Assembly (NCBI RefSeq): GCF_021533835.1 | Contig: NZ_JAKFYQ010000003.1 | Coordinates: 1 to 64,000, forward strand | Length of the DNA stretch: 64,000 nucleotides | DNA from: Synechococcus sp. Nb3U1 | Lineage (GTDB): Bacteria; Cyanobacteriota; Cyanobacteriia; Thermostichales; Thermostichaceae | Reading direction: 5' to 3' | Shown here: piece by piece, positions 36,326 to 45,456 of the stretch | Layout of the letters: each line of letters opens with the position of its first letter | Numbering within the stretch: position 1 is the stretch's first letter | Made by a program: the position numbers and the translations under genes | The notes under the pieces: model-generated | Told to the model about the DNA's origin: nothing | What the model saw: the letters and a program-made list of their open reading frames with translations, nothing else | Databases searched by the model: none

Positions 36326-36749
36326 GACTTTGCCAGTTATCGAGCAAGGGCAATGGTCACCATCAGCCTATGCAAAAAAATATTGGCGGGCCAGGGATCG
36401 ATCTGGGTGGTGCTCCCTGCCTCAATTCGAGCAGCGCCCCACAGCTTACCGTTCGTGCCTGAGCCGAGAATACCCTCAGCCTTGGATCCCTTCGAAGGGA
36501 TCCCTTGCCACTGCACCGGCTCTTGCCAAGCCAAGACCATTTCTGCTAGCTACAAAGTACAGCCTTTTCCAGCGTTATCTGATATGGCAGACTCATGTCA
36601 ATCCCTTGCTCCAGAGGGTTTTGGCCTAGCTCAAGGGCTTGTATGAAGTCGGAAAAGGCTATATCGAGCAACATTTGTGAAGCAACATTGTGAGCAGAAG
36701 TTGGTGAGTCTCTGATAGGCAGCCTGGAAAATCCTACGGGAGGAGTGAG
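36326..36749. other. Gap between thiD and the GT4 gene, holding repeat copy B
   Basis: No convincing gene is present in about 420 nt. A TTG-started frame of 99 codons (36330-36629) directly follows thiD and ends inside repeat copy B, but its composition looks random. A minus-strand 67-codon frame was also considered and not accepted. The region holds the GT4 promoter. Confidence 0.6.
36561..36660 (+). repeat. MITE-like 100-bp repeat, copy B
   Basis: This copy is exactly 100 bp and has perfect 10-bp terminal inverted repeats AGCCTTTTCC and GGAAAAGGCT. Adding three flanking bases gives near-palindromic ends (TAC at the left, ATA at the right), hinting at a TA-type target site. It lies 89 nt upstream of the GT4 gene. 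It matches copies A and C over its whole length. Confidence 0.8.
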
Positions 36750-37814
36750 ATGCGCATTGCTCAGATCGCCCCTTTGCATGAAAGCGTGCCCCCCAAACTT
36801 TACGGCGGCACCGAACGGGTGGTGTCCTGGCTTACGGAAGAGCTGGTGCGCCGTGGGCACGAGGTGACCCTGTTTGCCAGCGGAGATTCCCAGACTCAGG
36901 CGCGGTTGATCCCCTTTCGGGATCAGGCCCTGCGGCTGGATAAAAATGCTATCGACACGGTGGCCCCCCACATCCTGATGGTGGAAAAGGTGTTCCAGAT
37001 GGCAGATCAGTTTGATCTGATCCACGGCCACATCGATTACTATCCCTATGCTTTGGCCCGTCGCCATCCCGAAGCTGCTTTTGTTACAACTTTGCACGGG
37101 CGACTGGATATTCCCGAGCTGCAACCCCTCTACAGCGAATTTAACGACATTCCCCTGGTTTCGATTTCCAATGCTCAGCGTAACCCGCTGCCCCAGGCCC
37201 GGTGGGCTGGCACGGTCTACCATGGCCTGCCTTTGGATCTGCATGCTTTTTACCCGGAACCGGGGGATTACCTAGCCTTCTTGGGGCGGGTGTCGCCGGA
37301 GAAGGGCCTCGATACGGCTATTGAAATCGCGACCCAAGCGGGCATGCCCCTCAAGGCTTCCATCAAGATTGACCCGGTGGATCGCCAGTACTACGAGTCC
37401 TACATCGCTCCGATGGTTCAGAATAACCCCAATGTGGAGCTGACCGGGGAGATCAATGAGCAGGAGAAAAGTGAGTTTTTGGGCAAAGCTTATGCGGTGT
37501 TATTCCCGATCCGTTGGCCGGAGCCGTTTGGCTTGGTGATGATTGAGTCGATGGCCTGTGGCACGCCGGTGATCGCCACCCGCTTTGGCTCGGTGCCGGA
37601 GGTCATGGCGGATGGGCAAACGGGCTTTATTGTGGATTCGGTGCCCCAGGCGGTGGAGGCGGTTTCTCGGGTGGGATCCCTGAGTCGGCAGCGGGTACGG
37701 CAGGTGTTTGAAGACCGATACAGCATCGCCCAGATGGTGAATGGCTATGAGGCCCTCTATCAGCAGTTGCTCAGCAGCCGAGCTTCGGCTCAGGCAGAGG
37801 TGACAGCAGCCTAG
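36750..37814 (+). CDS. Glycosyltransferase family 4 protein
   Basis: The 354-aa GT-B fold enzyme has an N-terminal acceptor domain (RIAQIAPLHESVPPKLYGGTERVVSWL) and a C-terminal nucleotide-sugar domain with the retaining GT4 signature EPFGLVMIESMACGTPVIATRFGSVPE (Glu pair). The donor is not predictable. The ATG at 36750 has AGGAG nearby. The debranching-like gene follows 14 nt later and is likely co-transcribed, which suggests that the transferred sugar is part of an alpha-glucan or other polymer. Confidence 0.88.
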   Translation: MRIAQIAPLHESVPPKLYGGTERVVSWLTEELVRRGHEVTLFASGDSQTQARLIPFRDQALRLDKNAIDTVAPHILMVEKVFQMADQFDLIHGHIDYYPYALARRHPEAAFVTTLHGRLDIPELQPLYSEFNDIPLVSISNAQRNPLPQARWAGTVYHGLPLDLHAFYPEPGDYLAFLGRVSPEKGLDTAIEIATQAGMPLKASIKIDPVDRQYYESYIAPMVQNNPNVELTGEINEQEKSEFLGKAYAVLFPIRWPEPFGLVMIESMACGTPVIATRFGSVPEVMADGQTGFIVDSVPQAVEAVSRVGSLSRQRVRQVFEDRYSIAQMVNGYEALYQQLLSSRASAQAEVTAA

Positions 37815-37828
37815 CAGAGGACAGATGG

Positions 37829-40000
37829 ATGCCAGAAGACATTATCCAGATTCAGGAGCAGTACTACATCCGAGCCAGCGCCTCTCTGGCAGAAACTCGC
37901 TCTCATGTGCTTAAGCACGACAACTGTTTTGCGGTATTCGACCGGCTGGGGAACATGCGCCCTTTGGGGATCCGCGATCACGGCCTCTTTCGAGATGACA
38001 CCCGGTTTTTATCGCGGTTGGTGCTGGATCTGGAGGGAAAGCAGTTTTTGCTCCTTAGCTCGGAGGTGCGGGAGGACAAGGATATTTTGGCGGTGGATCT
38101 GGCCAATCCTGAGTTCACCACCTCAGAGGGGCAATTCATTGGCCAGGATACCCTCCATGTTTTGCGTACCACCTTTTTGTGGAATAATGCCGCCTATGAG
38201 CAGATCCGAATCCATAATTATGGCTCGGAGGCCTTTCGGGTTCCGATTACCCTGCGATTTGAGGCGGATTTTGCCGATATTTTTGAGGTGCGTGGGATCC
38301 CGCGCAGCCGGCAGGGGGAGAGGCTCTCGCCTCAGGTGACCTCTGATGAGGTGATCCTCCCTTATCGGGGGTTGGATGGGGTGGAACGTCAGACCCATCT
38401 GCGGTTTTCGCCCGCGCCAGCGGTGGTGGGCCAGGATTGGGTGCAGTGGTGGGTGCCGCTGCACCCCCAGGAGGAGCGGCAGCTGTGGCTGACGGTGGTC
38501 TGTGCCTACAAAGGAGAGGAGGGGGGAGGGGGATCCCCAGATTACGAAGAGGCCCTGCAATCGGAACGAACCCAGCGCCAGCAGATGCGGGCCCAATCGG
38601 CCCAGATCGATACCGGCAATGCCCAATTCAACGATTGGCTGAATGCCTCGCGGGATGATCTGCTGATGATGCTCACCCGAACCCACCACGGACTCTATCC
38701 CTATGCGGGGGTGCCCTGGTTTAGCACCGTCTTTGGGCGGGATGCTTTGATCACGGCCTTAGCCACCCTCTGGTGGCATCCTCAGATTGCCCAGGGAGTG
38801 CTCCTCTACCTAGCTGCCCAGCAGGCCACTGAAGAGGATCCCAGTCGGGATGCCGAACCCGGCAAGATCCTGCACGAGCAGCGTCGCTGCGAGATGGCCA
38901 AAACCCGTGAGATCCCGTTTGGGCAGTATTTTGGCAGCATCGATTCAACCCCGTTGTTTGTGGTGTTGGCGGGCCGCTATACGCAGCGCAGCGGAGATCT
39001 GGCTCTGCTTAAGCAGCTCTGGCCCCACATTGAGGCTGCCCTCACCTGGATGGATACCTACGGGGATCCCGATGGGGATGGTTTTGTGGAATATGTGCGT
39101 AAGGCTCACAAAGGACTGCGCAACCAGGGTTGGAAAGATTCAGATGATTCGATTTTTTATCCGGATGGATCCCTGGCAGAACCTCCCCTGGCCCTGTGTG
39201 AGGTGCAGGGCTATGTCTATGAGGCCAAGGTGCTGGCGGCTCAGATGGCTGAAATTCTGGGTCAGTCGGAGCGTGCCACCACCTTAAGATGGCAAGCCCT
39301 GAGCCTACAGCAGCAGTTTCTTAAACACTTCTGGTGTGAGGAGTTGGGGGGCTATGCCCTAGCTCTTGATGGAGAGAAAAAGCCCTGCCGGGTACGCAGC
39401 TCCAACATGGGTCATTGCCTGTTTTCCGGCATCGCCGACTCAGCCCATGCCGCCCGCATCGCTGCTCAGATGATGCAGCCGGATTTCTTCACTGGTTGGG
39501 GGATCCGCACCGTCCCGCAGGGGGAAGGCCGCTTTAACCCCATGTCCTACCACAACGGCTCCATCTGGCCCCACGATAATGCCCTGATCGCGGCGGGGTT
39601 TGCCCGTTATGGCCACAAAGCAGAGGCCATACGGGTATTGACGGGTCTATTCGATGCCACCCAGTTTTTGGATCTGAAGCGCTTGCCCGAGCTGTTTTGT
39701 GGGTTTTCCCGCCGACAGCGGGAGGGTCCCACCCTCTACCCGGTGGCTTGCTTGCCCCAGTCCTGGGCAGCGGCCAGTGTATTTTTGCTCTTGCAAGCCT
39801 GCCTAGGGCTTGAGATCGATGGCCAACATCAGCGGGTCAGCCTGACGCAACCTACCCTGCCCCTGTGGCTTCCCCATGTCACCCTCCACAACATTGCCGT
39901 GGGAGAGGGATCCATCGACATCGGCCTTTACCTGCACGGCGGTGGAGTGGGGATCAATGTCTTAGGCCGTAGGGGGGAGGTTGAGCTAATCGTGAAATGA
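37829..40000 (+). CDS. Glycogen debranching-like enzyme (amylo-alpha-1,6-glucosidase family)
   Basis: The 723-aa protein has an N-terminal GDE_N_bis-like domain (LKHDNCFAVFDRLGNM and GLFRDDTRFLSRLVL) and a C-terminal (alpha/alpha)6-barrel glucosidase domain. In the latter, WFSTVFGRDALITAL, DPDGDGFVEYVRK and NGSIWPHDNALIAAGFARYG mark the catalytic region. Family members cleave alpha-1,6 branch points, but other substrates are known. An AGAGGA site precedes the ATG at 37829. The pairing with a GT4 gene suggests a storage or compatible-solute glucan pathway. No signal peptide is visible, so it is probably cytoplasmic. Confidence 0.85.
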   Translation: MPEDIIQIQEQYYIRASASLAETRSHVLKHDNCFAVFDRLGNMRPLGIRDHGLFRDDTRFLSRLVLDLEGKQFLLLSSEVREDKDILAVDLANPEFTTSEGQFIGQDTLHVLRTTFLWNNAAYEQIRIHNYGSEAFRVPITLRFEADFADIFEVRGIPRSRQGERLSPQVTSDEVILPYRGLDGVERQTHLRFSPAPAVVGQDWVQWWVPLHPQEERQLWLTVVCAYKGEEGGGGSPDYEEALQSERTQRQQMRAQSAQIDTGNAQFNDWLNASRDDLLMMLTRTHHGLYPYAGVPWFSTVFGRDALITALATLWWHPQIAQGVLLYLAAQQATEEDPSRDAEPGKILHEQRRCEMAKTREIPFGQYFGSIDSTPLFVVLAGRYTQRSGDLALLKQLWPHIEAALTWMDTYGDPDGDGFVEYVRKAHKGLRNQGWKDSDDSIFYPDGSLAEPPLALCEVQGYVYEAKVLAAQMAEILGQSERATTLRWQALSLQQQFLKHFWCEELGGYALALDGEKKPCRVRSSNMGHCLFSGIADSAHAARIAAQMMQPDFFTGWGIRTVPQGEGRFNPMSYHNGSIWPHDNALIAAGFARYGHKAEAIRVLTGLFDATQFLDLKRLPELFCGFSRRQREGPTLYPVACLPQSWAAASVFLLLQACLGLEIDGQHQRVSLTQPTLPLWLPHVTLHNIAVGEGSIDIGLYLHGGGVGINVLGRRGEVELIVK

Positions 40001-40006
40001 ACCTTA

Positions 40007-40843
40007 TCAACCGAGGTGGCTTTCCAATCTCTGCAGGATTTCTCGGATCAGATGTTCATCAGAGCGATTGGGCTCCCCCCCTAGAGGGGCTTGATGCAAA
40101 TAGGATTCGAGATCCTGGCGGGCCTGTCGCCAACGGCCCAACTGGTAATACAACAGGCCGCGATCCCGCAGTTGTAGCAGGGCTTCGGGGGTCAACAACA
40201 AAATTCGTTCCACTGCCGCCAAGGCAGACTCTAGCTCAGCACGGCTCAGGTAAATCTGTTTGAGATTGTTGAGCAAGCGCACCAAGATCATGCGGGAAGG
40301 GGTGGGCCGTAGGTAATGGTCTTGTAAAGGGATCCCAGGGCCATAAATTTGGGCCAATCGTTCCTGGCAGTCTTCCGGAAACAAAATTTCTCCCTGATGA
40401 AAGGGATCCACAAAAATTTCCGATCCCTCAAACAGGGGACGAACCAAAAAGTGGCCGGGCATCCCCACTCCCGTCATGGGAAATTCCACCCGTCGAGCCA
40501 ACTCTAGGTACAGCAACGACAGGGTGATCGGGATCCCGGTGCGCCGGTCGATCACCTCATTCAAAAAGCTGTTGCGTGGATCGTAGTAATCTTCGTTGTT
40601 GCCCCGAAAGCCTAGGTCTTCGAACAAGTAGTGATTCAAGGTTTTGAGGACGCGCATCGGGTAGCGCTCGGGGGGCAGCCGTTCCTGCACCTCTGCCGCC
40701 ATCTCATCCAAAGCGGCCCAATACTCTTCCACATCCAAATCTGGGTAAGTCTCTTGGGCGATCCAGAGGGCAGCTCGCCCCAAATCGATCGGATCGGCTT
40801 GGATTTCAGCGGTGAACCGTTCTCGGGCGGCAGCAACACTCAT
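40007..40843 (-). CDS. SirB1-like transglutaminase-core protein with TPR tail
   Basis: The 278-aa product from the ATG at 40843 has the SirB1 N-terminal domain: NSFLNEVIDRRTGIPITLSLLYLELARRV, MPGHFLVR and IFVDPFHQGEIL. The C-terminal third is a TPR-like helical domain (RLLNNLKQIYLSRAELESALAAVERILLL). SirB1 family proteins lack the standard transglutaminase Cys in many cases; none is seen here in the typical position, so catalytic activity is doubtful. A longer frame would overlap the upstream zinc-ribbon gene and is rejected. Confidence 0.85.
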   Translation of the reverse strand: MSVAAARERFTAEIQADPIDLGRAALWIAQETYPDLDVEEYWAALDEMAAEVQERLPPERYPMRVLKTLNHYLFEDLGFRGNNEDYYDPRNSFLNEVIDRRTGIPITLSLLYLELARRVEFPMTGVGMPGHFLVRPLFEGSEIFVDPFHQGEILFPEDCQERLAQIYGPGIPLQDHYLRPTPSRMILVRLLNNLKQIYLSRAELESALAAVERILLLTPEALLQLRDRGLLYYQLGRWRQARQDLESYLHQAPLGGEPNRSDEHLIREILQRLESHLG

Positions 40844-40866
40844 GAGCCTTTTCAAGCGAAGCCAAC

Positions 40867-41496
40867 TCAGAATAGCAAGGTACAAAAACTGGTCAACAGC
40901 AACGTCACCGCCGTCAAGACAAGGCTGAAGCTCCAAAGCCGCAAAGCCGCGAACAGGAGGAGCCCGATCACCCAAATCAATAGAGCATTCCAATAGGGCC
41001 GGTTGGGGGCCTTAGATACATTAATTTTTTGAAAGAAGGGCACCAGGATAAAGGACACATCCAAAAGCAGGCGTGGCAGCCGCAAATTGTCCGGCAGGGG
41101 CAGATCCCGCACCGCCAAGTAGAGCAAGCCCCAACTGAGTAAAAGCGGGATCAACAATAAATAGCTGGATTCCGTCAAGAGGGGACGATCCACCACGATC
41201 GGAAAGAGGGGGCTGATCCCCCACAGCACATACAAATACAAGTTGAAATTCAGGAGCGGCTGGATCAGGCGCGGCACCCCGAGGCGCTGACTTTGCTGGC
41301 TGGCCCACTGGCTGGCCCCACTCACCTGAGCTTCCACTTTGTCGGCTAGGGATCCCGGTTTGTGAGGGGTTTTGGTCGCCGGGGTGGCCCGCCAACCGCA
41401 GTGATCACAGTAGGGGGACTTGTGTCGATAGGCCGGGATCGGCTTGCCACAGGAAGGGCAACGTTGGATCTGACGAGGTTGAGGCTTGGAGGTCAT
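40867..41496 (-). CDS. Membrane protein with N-terminal zinc ribbon
   Basis: The 209-aa product starts with a zinc-ribbon motif CPSCGKPIPAYRHKSPYCDHCG (two CxxC pairs, about 13-34). After a polar linker it has about four hydrophobic segments: LYLYVLWGISPLFPIVV, YLLLIPLLLSWGLLYLAV, a further one near 155-160, and two C-terminal helices. The function is unknown. It is in the minus-strand run that includes crtE and the PAP2-like gene. Confidence 0.8.
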   Translation of the reverse strand: MTSKPQPRQIQRCPSCGKPIPAYRHKSPYCDHCGWRATPATKTPHKPGSLADKVEAQVSGASQWASQQSQRLGVPRLIQPLLNFNLYLYVLWGISPLFPIVVDRPLLTESSYLLLIPLLLSWGLLYLAVRDLPLPDNLRLPRLLLDVSFILVPFFQKINVSKAPNRPYWNALLIWVIGLLLFAALRLWSFSLVLTAVTLLLTSFCTLLF

Positions 41497-41539
41497 GACC
41501 GCACACGCTCACTTCTGCTCTAGCATGCCCCAATCCCAT

Positions 41540-42001
41540 TCAATTTACTCCCAGCGCGAAGGACAAACCGATACAAGCAGCGCCCAAGGCCGCTCCCGCG
41601 ATCACCTGCACAGGGGTATGACCGAGCAATTCCTTCAGATAAGGCTCTTTGAAGCTACCAGCACCTTTTTCTTCAAACCATTCTTCCATGAGGCGATTCA
41701 GCACCCGCGCCTGTTTCCCCGCCGCCTGACGGATCCCGGCGGCATCGTACATCACCACCAGCGCAAACACCACGGTAGCCGCGAACAACAGACTATCCCA
41801 CCCCTCCTGTAGCCCGACGCCGATGGCCAAAGCAGTGACCAACGCCGCATGGGAGCTGGGCATTCCGCCGGTTTCCACCAGCACCCGCAGGTTCACCTTG
41901 CCCGACTGCGCATAGGTGAGGATCAGCTTCATGGCCTGGGCCAACAAACTGGCGATCAAAGCGGTCCAGAGGACGTGGTTGGCCATCAACTGTTGCAGCA
42001 T
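41540..42001 (-). CDS. Divergent PAP2-family membrane protein (DUF212)
   Basis: The 153-aa product has the DUF212/PAP2-like pattern: ALIASLLAQAMKLIL, GGMPSSHAALVTALAIGVG and GHTPVQVIAGAALGA, which hold the SxxH and GHT(P) motifs of acid phosphatase-type sites. The ATG at 42001 has GGAGAG upstream. It follows crtE on the same strand, a pairing seen in cyanobacteria from memory. A prenyl-diphosphate phosphatase role is possible but unproven. Confidence 0.88.
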   Translation of the reverse strand: MLQQLMANHVLWTALIASLLAQAMKLILTYAQSGKVNLRVLVETGGMPSSHAALVTALAIGVGLQEGWDSLLFAATVVFALVVMYDAAGIRQAAGKQARVLNRLMEEWFEEKGAGSFKEPYLKELLGHTPVQVIAGAALGAACIGLSFALGVN

Positions 42002-42080
42002 ACGGCTCTCCAGGGCAGGAACTTGAGCGGGGCATCCAACAGAGGAGCAACGGGTGGCAGGGATCCCATCTTGATTCGTC

Positions 42081-42974
42081 CTAATGCTGACGGCGGGTAA
42101 TGAAATCTGCTAGGGCCAACAGCGGTTCTGCCTGGGATCCATAGGGGCGCAGTTGTTCTTTAGCGGAGCGGATCAGCTCTTCGGCCTTTTGACGGGAGGC
42201 TTCTAAACCCCAGAGGCTGGGATAGGTGGCTTTGGCAACGGCTTGATCTTTGCCTGCCGTTTTCCCCAGTTGCTCACTGGTGGCGGTGATATCTAAGATG
42301 TCGTCGATGATCTGGAATGCCAAGCCAATATCTTGGGCATAGCGGCTCAGTCGGGCCAACAACTGCTCATCTCCCCCCGCCAGGATCCCTCCCGACACCA
42401 CCGAGATCTCCAGTAGGGCACCTGTTTTGTGGGTGTGAATGTATTCTAGGGTCTCCAAAGAGATGGTTTTGCCCTCTGATTCCAGATCCACCACCTGGCC
42501 CCCCACCAATCCGGTAGCGGCGACAGCATGGCCAATCCGGGCGATCACCTGCAGCACCAACTGCGGCGGCACCCCCTGAGTTTGGTGGGCAATGTGCTCA
42601 AAGGCAAAAGCGAGTAAGGCATCTCCGGCCAGAATGGCAATATCTTCTCCGAAAACCTTGTGGTTGGTGGGTTTGCCGCGGCGGAAGTCGTCGTTGTCCA
42701 TGGCCGGCAGATCGTCGTGGATCAGGGACATGGTGTGGATCATCTCTAGGGCACAGGCGGTAGGCAGGGCCTGTTCAACGGATCCCCCGGCCAGTTCACA
42801 GGTGGCCAAACAGAGGATCGGGCGGAGGCGTTTTCCCCCCGCCAGAACGCTGTAGCGCATCGCCTCGTAGATTCGCTCTGGATAGGTGGGAATCAGGGCG
42901 GCCGACAAAGCCTCTTCCACCTGTTGCTGGCGCTGGCTCAGGTAGGTCTTCAGGTTGAAGGTTTGGGCAACCAA
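42081..42974 (-). CDS. crtE: Geranylgeranyl diphosphate synthase (CrtE)
   Basis: This prenyltransferase makes GGPP, the C20 precursor of carotenoids, phytol and quinone tails. The 297-aa product has the first Asp-rich motif ([11 protein letters not shown]) and second (DDILD), plus the [15 protein letters not shown] block near the N-terminus. The start looks like TTG at 42974, with AGGA about 9 nt upstream. The PAP2-like gene follows. The ECF/ChrR pair is upstream in the same direction (about 114 nt away), which may place crtE under stress control. Confidence 0.95.
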   Translation of the reverse strand: MVAQTFNLKTYLSQRQQQVEEALSAALIPTYPERIYEAMRYSVLAGGKRLRPILCLATCELAGGSVEQALPTACALEMIHTMSLIHDDLPAMDNDDFRRGKPTNHKVFGEDIAILAGDALLAFAFEHIAHQTQGVPPQLVLQVIARIGHAVAATGLVGGQVVDLESEGKTISLETLEYIHTHKTGALLEISVVSGGILAGGDEQLLARLSRYAQDIGLAFQIIDDILDITATSEQLGKTAGKDQAVAKATYPSLWGLEASRQKAEELIRSAKEQLRPYGSQAEPLLALADFITRRQH

Positions 42975-43088
42975 GTGGGGTTTCCTCTCAACTCAGCAAC
43001 GGGGGGATCCCTGTCGAACACTTCTGCAACAGGCTTGCAAGGTGACATTATCTCACGTCCGCCCCAGATTGCGGGTTGGGATCCTGGC

Positions 43089-43691
43089 TTAGGGGCTGAA
43101 AGGGGAGGAAGGGAGCGGCTCCAGAAATTGATCATCCATGGAGGTGCGAAAATGGAACCGGCACCCCCCCTGAGTATGAGCACGATGAACCGAGCCAGGG
43201 CCGTAACGGATGAAGTCCCCCGCCCGAAACACTTGGTCTTCGATCACCAGATCCCCTTCTAGCATGTAGATCTCTTCGCCAAGGATATGTCGATGTTGCG
43301 GATACACCGCTCCGGCATCGGCCTCCAACAGCCCCACCACTTCCCGGGTTTGGGGGTTTTCGTAAAGCTTGGCAATGCGGATCCCAGCTAGAGGGGTTTT
43401 CTGCCACTTCAAATCTGCGGCTCGAGTCGATAAGAATTCGGCCTGCGGGGTTGTAGATTGAATTTGCTGGAATAGGCGTTGTTTCAGGTTGGGAGACAAT
43501 TTGGGCAAGGGCACACTGTAGGCAAGCATGGCTGCCACCCCCTGCAACTCATCAAGAGGAGGTTGAGAAGCGGCAGAAGCAGTGCCAGACTCGGCCAACT
43601 GAACATCTTCAGGATCTTCTGAGGTATCGAGCGCACGAAAAGCGGCGATTTCCTCAAAATCCTGCTTTTGCATAGTCACGACAGCATTCAA
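43089..43691 (-). CDS. ChrR-like cupin anti-sigma factor
   Basis: The product is about 200 aa; the start (TTG 43691 or ATG 43673) is uncertain. The C-terminal half is a ChrR-like cupin with metal-binding residues His133, His135, Glu139/140 and His169 (PQHRHILGEEIY and SVHRAH). In ChrR, an N-terminal zinc domain binds the sigma factor. Here the N-terminal half is helical (LPKLSPNLKQRLFQQIQ) but lacks the His and CxxC ligands; the only Cys is in the cupin. It follows the ECF sigma gene by 37 nt and probably inhibits it. Loss of the zinc site suggests a different signal input. Confidence 0.82.
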   Translation of the reverse strand: MNAVVTMQKQDFEEIAAFRALDTSEDPEDVQLAESGTASAASQPPLDELQGVAAMLAYSVPLPKLSPNLKQRLFQQIQSTTPQAEFLSTRAADLKWQKTPLAGIRIAKLYENPQTREVVGLLEADAGAVYPQHRHILGEEIYMLEGDLVIEDQVFRAGDFIRYGPGSVHRAHTQGGCRFHFRTSMDDQFLEPLPSSPFSP

Positions 43692-43728
43692 TCCTCAATA
43701 GCAACAGGTATAACCTTCTTCATGGTAG

Positions 43729-44304
43729 TCAATTTTTAAAGCTCCACCCCTTGGCCAGTAGCAGATTCCGCAATTTCCAGAGACCTAAGCGGATTCGTTT
43801 TTTCACCGTCCCCAAAGGGATCCCAGTTTTTGAGGCAATTTCTGTCTGGGTTAGCCCATTGAAATAGGCTAATTCCAGCACTTGCCGCTGCTCTGGGGGG
43901 ATCTGCTCTAGAACCTCTTGGAGCACTTCCTGCTGCTCAGATTGAAACAAACGGTCATCCGGTTCTAAGGGTTCGGGATCCGAGCGAACAATCGCTTCTG
44001 AAGCAGAGATAGCCTTGGCAGCGCGTGTCAAAGCTCGCAAGCGATCCAAAGCCCGACTGCGGGTGAGCATAAACAGCCACACATCCACCCGGCCACGATT
44101 GGCATCGTAACGGGGGGCAATCCGCCACACCTGATTGAATACGTCCAATACCACCTCTTCTGCTTCCTCCAAGGATCCTAATACTTTGTAGGCTAGGCCC
44201 AAGAGAAGGCGAGCGTAGCGATCATAAAGTTCTGAAAGAGCAGCCTGATCCTGTTGCCCAATCCTGACCAAGAGCAGAATCTCTTCATTTTCACGCTCAG
44301 CCAT
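43729..44304 (-). CDS. ECF-family RNA polymerase sigma factor
   Basis: The 191-aa product from the ATG at 44304 has region 2 (AALSELYDRYARLLLGLAYKVL, then VFNQVWRIAPRYDA and RLRAL) and region 4 with the helix-turn-helix (LAYFNGLTQTEIASKTGIPLGTVKKRIRLGLWKLR). An upstream in-frame ATG at 44391 with AGAGGG would add 29 residues and is possible. It is paired with a ChrR-like anti-sigma gene, and the run at 44613-48921 is divergent from it. This makes that run a likely regulatory target. ECF/ChrR pairs respond to singlet oxygen in Rhodobacter. Confidence 0.9.
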   Translation of the reverse strand: MAERENEEILLLVRIGQQDQAALSELYDRYARLLLGLAYKVLGSLEEAEEVVLDVFNQVWRIAPRYDANRGRVDVWLFMLTRSRALDRLRALTRAAKAISASEAIVRSDPEPLEPDDRLFQSEQQEVLQEVLEQIPPEQRQVLELAYFNGLTQTEIASKTGIPLGTVKKRIRLGLWKLRNLLLAKGWSFKN

Positions 44305-44612
44305 AGGAAATCCGCATCCGCAGGGTGAATTAGCTGGACAGGTTGCCGACCGGGAAGATGACCCATTCAGGATTGGGCTAGAGCTTTTCATTCACCCTCT
44401 GGGATCCCGGCTTTGCCCATGTATCCCTAGGGGAGGGATCCAATTGGCTGCCTTCAGCGTATAGGCATTGAGGAGCAATTCTTTTGATTCTGCATCCTTT
44501 TTCGCCCAATTCCTAGATCTTCTGGGGAAAGCTTTTGCTGCGGATATTTGGGTGCTTTATGTATCCGTCGACTTGAGCTGGGTCTAACCTTTATCACCTG
44601 TTGAGAAAATCC
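44305..44612. other. Divergent regulatory region of the ECF module
   Basis: This gap of about 300 nt holds promoters for the ECF sigma gene and for the DUF4331-like gene. No clear ECF promoter (TGATC-type or GGAAC -35) was recognised. ATGTATCC occurs at both ends, near 44418 and 44558. One GGGATCCC is present near 44402. Confidence 0.5.
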
Positions 44613-45416
44613 ATGAGGATCCCTCTAACGCCCACGGTTCCCAAGCCATTTTTGCGGCAGTTCTCCCAATGGCAACAACACCTAGGCGTAGGACTTGGAC
44701 TGTTGTTCCTAGTATTCATGAGCACTCTCCTTCCCGCCCGAGCTTCCGATCACCAAGACACCTCCTTTTTGGGGTGTCGTTTTCCGGCTGGAGATCTCAC
44801 GGATCTCTACGTTTTTGAAAGTCCGGATCCTAACAATGTTGTGTTAGCGATGGACTTTGACCCCTTTATCCCTCGCGGTGCCGATCGCCCCTTCGATCCC
44901 GCTTTACTCTACCAGTTCAAGGTGGATACTACAGTTCCCCCCGATGGACTTGAAGAGTTGGTATTGCAATTTCAGTTCAGCGGCACAGCTCCGAATCAGA
45001 CCGTCACGATGTATGGCCCAGCAGCTCCCAATGTGGCGGGCACCCGCTCCACCTTGTTGGCAACGGCACGCGGAAGCGGCCCAGTCAACCAGACGATTAA
45101 CTTGCCGGATGGGGTGAAACTTTTTGCTGGTTTGCGCAAGGATCCCTTCTTTTTTGATCTGGAGCGCTTTTTTGAGATCCTTCCCGATCGCAACTATTTG
45201 CTACAACCCAATCCGGCTCCTCCTTTGCAGGTTTTAAGTTTTAGGCCGCCAGGTCAAGCCATGGATATGTTCGCCAACTTCAATGTTCACTCTATTGTCG
45301 TAGAACTGCCGCGACAACTGCTAGGTGGAGGGCGAGCCGGAGTGTATATGTCCATTAGCTTGCCAGAGCAAGACTTTGCCAATGTCCCGCCAACTGGAAC
45401 TGTTTTTGCCTGCTGA
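44613..45416 (+). CDS. Exported protein resembling the N-terminal part of DUF4331
   Basis: The 267-aa product from the ATG at 44613 (or TTG 44601) has a signal peptide ending in ARA (LGLLFLVFMSTLLPARA). The mature protein starts SDHQDTSFLG and continues GDLTDLYVFESPDPNNVVLAMDFDPF, the pattern of DUF4331 N-termini. Known DUF4331 proteins are longer and continue into a region that here appears to be encoded by the next gene. The function of DUF4331 is not known; some occur near ECF sigma factors. It is the first gene of the plus-strand run. Confidence 0.75.
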   Translation: MRIPLTPTVPKPFLRQFSQWQQHLGVGLGLLFLVFMSTLLPARASDHQDTSFLGCRFPAGDLTDLYVFESPDPNNVVLAMDFDPFIPRGADRPFDPALLYQFKVDTTVPPDGLEELVLQFQFSGTAPNQTVTMYGPAAPNVAGTRSTLLATARGSGPVNQTINLPDGVKLFAGLRKDPFFFDLERFFEILPDRNYLLQPNPAPPLQVLSFRPPGQAMDMFANFNVHSIVVELPRQLLGGGRAGVYMSISLPEQDFANVPPTGTVFAC

Positions 45417-45456
45417 GCCCACGTTCAAATTTACTCTTCAAAACAGGAGTTAGTCG

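Noticed and set aside
36330-36629. Open frame directly after thiD, ending inside repeat copy B
   Set aside because: The TTG start has no ribosome site, the protein looks random, and it ends in the repeat. It is kept only as an observation about the repeat.
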